23,478 bases of DNA from positions 1 through 23,478 of the forward strand of contig JAFVAZ010000036.1 of NCBI GenBank assembly GCA_017480265.1, in the 5' to 3' direction. Shown one piece after another: positions 22,693 through 23,478 of the stretch; position 1 is the first letter of the stretch, and every line of letters begins with the position of its first letter. The translations under genes and the position numbers were made by a program. The stretch is from Clostridia bacterium. Its GTDB lineage: Bacteria; Bacillota; Clostridia; Oscillospirales; Acutalibacteraceae. A model generated the notes under the pieces. It was not told the DNA's origin. It was given only the letters and a program-made list of their open reading frames with translations, and made no database searches.

Positions 22693-23151
22693 ATGAATAA
22701 TAGCAACAATTTTTTTGACTTATCCGATATTTACAATTTAGACGGACAGAGAATAGAAAATGATATAGATAAAGTAGACGATAATTTAACAGAGATGTTG
22801 GGGTACGATTTTTTAGACAATGTAGATGATAAAAAATTGGCAGAAATTCAAAGCGAAAGGGAACTAGACATTGCAGATAGAGAGCTTTTAAATAATGAAA
22901 ACGAAAAAAATATACTAACTGGGGACGTGATAAATTTCAAAGACGGTCAATTCAGAAACATAAAAGAATTTTTAAGCACTCAGACTAACAAATTAGCAAC
23001 CATAGAAATCTTAGTAGGTAATAATACCATAGATAAAACAGGCACAATCTTAGCCGTTGGCGAAGATTATATCTTATTGGGAAAAAACCAAACAGGGAAT
23101 ATTTTAGTTTGTCCTTTAAAAAATATAGAATTTATAAAATTAAGCGATTGA
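22693..23151 (+). CDS. Small acidic protein with GerQ-like C-terminus
   Basis: 152 residues from the ATG at 22693 with GGAGG 11 bases upstream. A TTG further upstream overlaps the ribosome binding site and is rejected. The first ~90 residues are acidic, low in hydrophobics and probably disordered or helical (NDIDKVDDNLTEMLGYDFLD). The last ~65 (GTILAVGEDYILLGKNQTGN, then VCPLKNIEFIKL) form a small beta-barrel pattern. It resembles the end of the spore-coat protein GerQ, where a gly-x-x-x-A-gly-x-D/E-x-h-x-L motif is followed by a YLDYV-like strand. GerQ is cross-linked into the spore coat and is needed for germination. The resemblance is distant and the assignment tentative. Any short Sm-like domain could look similar. 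Confidence 0.65.
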   Translation: MNNSNNFFDLSDIYNLDGQRIENDIDKVDDNLTEMLGYDFLDNVDDKKLAEIQSERELDIADRELLNNENEKNILTGDVINFKDGQFRNIKEFLSTQTNKLATIEILVGNNTIDKTGTILAVGEDYILLGKNQTGNILVCPLKNIEFIKLSD

Positions 23152-23478
23152 TTTCGGCTATTTCACTAGGTAACAAGATATTAGTACATTAAAAATTAAA
23201 ATAAACCAAACAATCCCAATTGACACAAGGGTTTTCGAGCTAAAAAGTGGGAAATATGTCAACCATCAAATTCTTTAAAAATCACGTTTTTTGAAAATTT
23301 GGTAGACAAATGCTAGACACGAAATCACAGTGTTAAAAAAACAGTTGCAAGGTTTAATTTTACCATATAGAAAAAAGAAAGCGATTTTTAAGGCAACATG
23401 GTAGACCAAATGGTAGACACCAATGTTCTAAATAAGAAAAATAGTCTATGATTTAATTTTACCATATGGAAAAAAAGA
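23152..23478 (+). other. AT-rich terminal region without a recognised gene
   Basis: No ORF with a ribosome binding site is seen. The second half consists of the start of a ~99-bp direct repeat array (23301 onward). No tRNA or terminator is visible. Confidence 0.5.
23301..23478. repeat. ~99-bp direct repeat, two copies, running off the right edge
   Basis: The unit begins with paired GGTAGAC-type sites: 23301 and 23312 in copy one, 23400 and 23412 in copy two (three GGTAGAC, one GCTAGAC). It ends with an almost identical 26-27 base stretch containing TTTAATTTTACCATAT and GAAAAAA, at 23353-23378 and 23452-23478. Period is 99-100 bases for every element, while the bases between them differ. The second copy is cut by the window end, so more copies may follow. 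Confidence 0.85.

Noticed and set aside
23301..23478. CRISPR array
   Set aside because: Only two units of ~99 bp, each with several short conserved parts. No 25-40 bp repeat with unique spacers of equal length.

Overview
The window comes from an AT-rich, spore-forming Firmicute, most likely a member of Clostridia. The evidence is a full-length SpoIIE, an IspH fused to S1 domains (an arrangement known from clostridia), a two-module DnaD-domain protein, strong AGGAGG-type ribosome binding sites and frequent TTG/GTG starts. I cannot name the species.

Layout. 1-3200 (minus strand) is a housekeeping operon: thymidylate kinase-like protein, DUF2156 protein, GNAT acetyltransferase and an MltG-like transglycosylase that runs off the left edge. 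3313-4275 (minus) is a DnaD-domain protein and 4460-6796 (minus) is SpoIIE. Divergent from spoIIE is ispH-S1 (7029-9029, plus). 9333-9866 (plus) is a small secreted/membrane protein with a perfect 6-residue tandem repeat. 10056-21515 (minus) is a compact virion-gene cassette. 21779-22471 (plus) is a second secreted/membrane protein, and 22693-23151 (plus) is a small protein whose C-terminus resembles the spore-coat protein GerQ. The right edge holds the start of a ~99-bp direct repeat array.

The cassette is the main interest. Read in its own direction it encodes small terminase, large terminase, portal, prohead protease with a nested scaffold, major capsid protein, connector, two small head-tail joining proteins, one tube-like protein, a 55-residue protein, a LysM baseplate protein, hub, spike, gp25-like wedge, gpJ-like wedge, gpI-like protein and one short fibre. 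Head and baseplate genes follow the PBSX/Mu/P2-type contractile order, but there is no tail sheath gene, no tape-measure gene and no normal tail-assembly chaperone pair, and the gaps (at most about 110 bp) leave no room for them. A 55-residue ORF overlapping both neighbours sits exactly where chaperone and tape measure should be. There are also no lysis, integrase, repressor or replication genes, while the terminase ATPase and nuclease residues are intact.

My reading is a domesticated particle that packages DNA in a capsid and carries a contractile-type baseplate almost directly on the head, with little or no tail shaft. The sequence shows the gene content. The particle structure, any gene-transfer role and any link to sporulation are inference.
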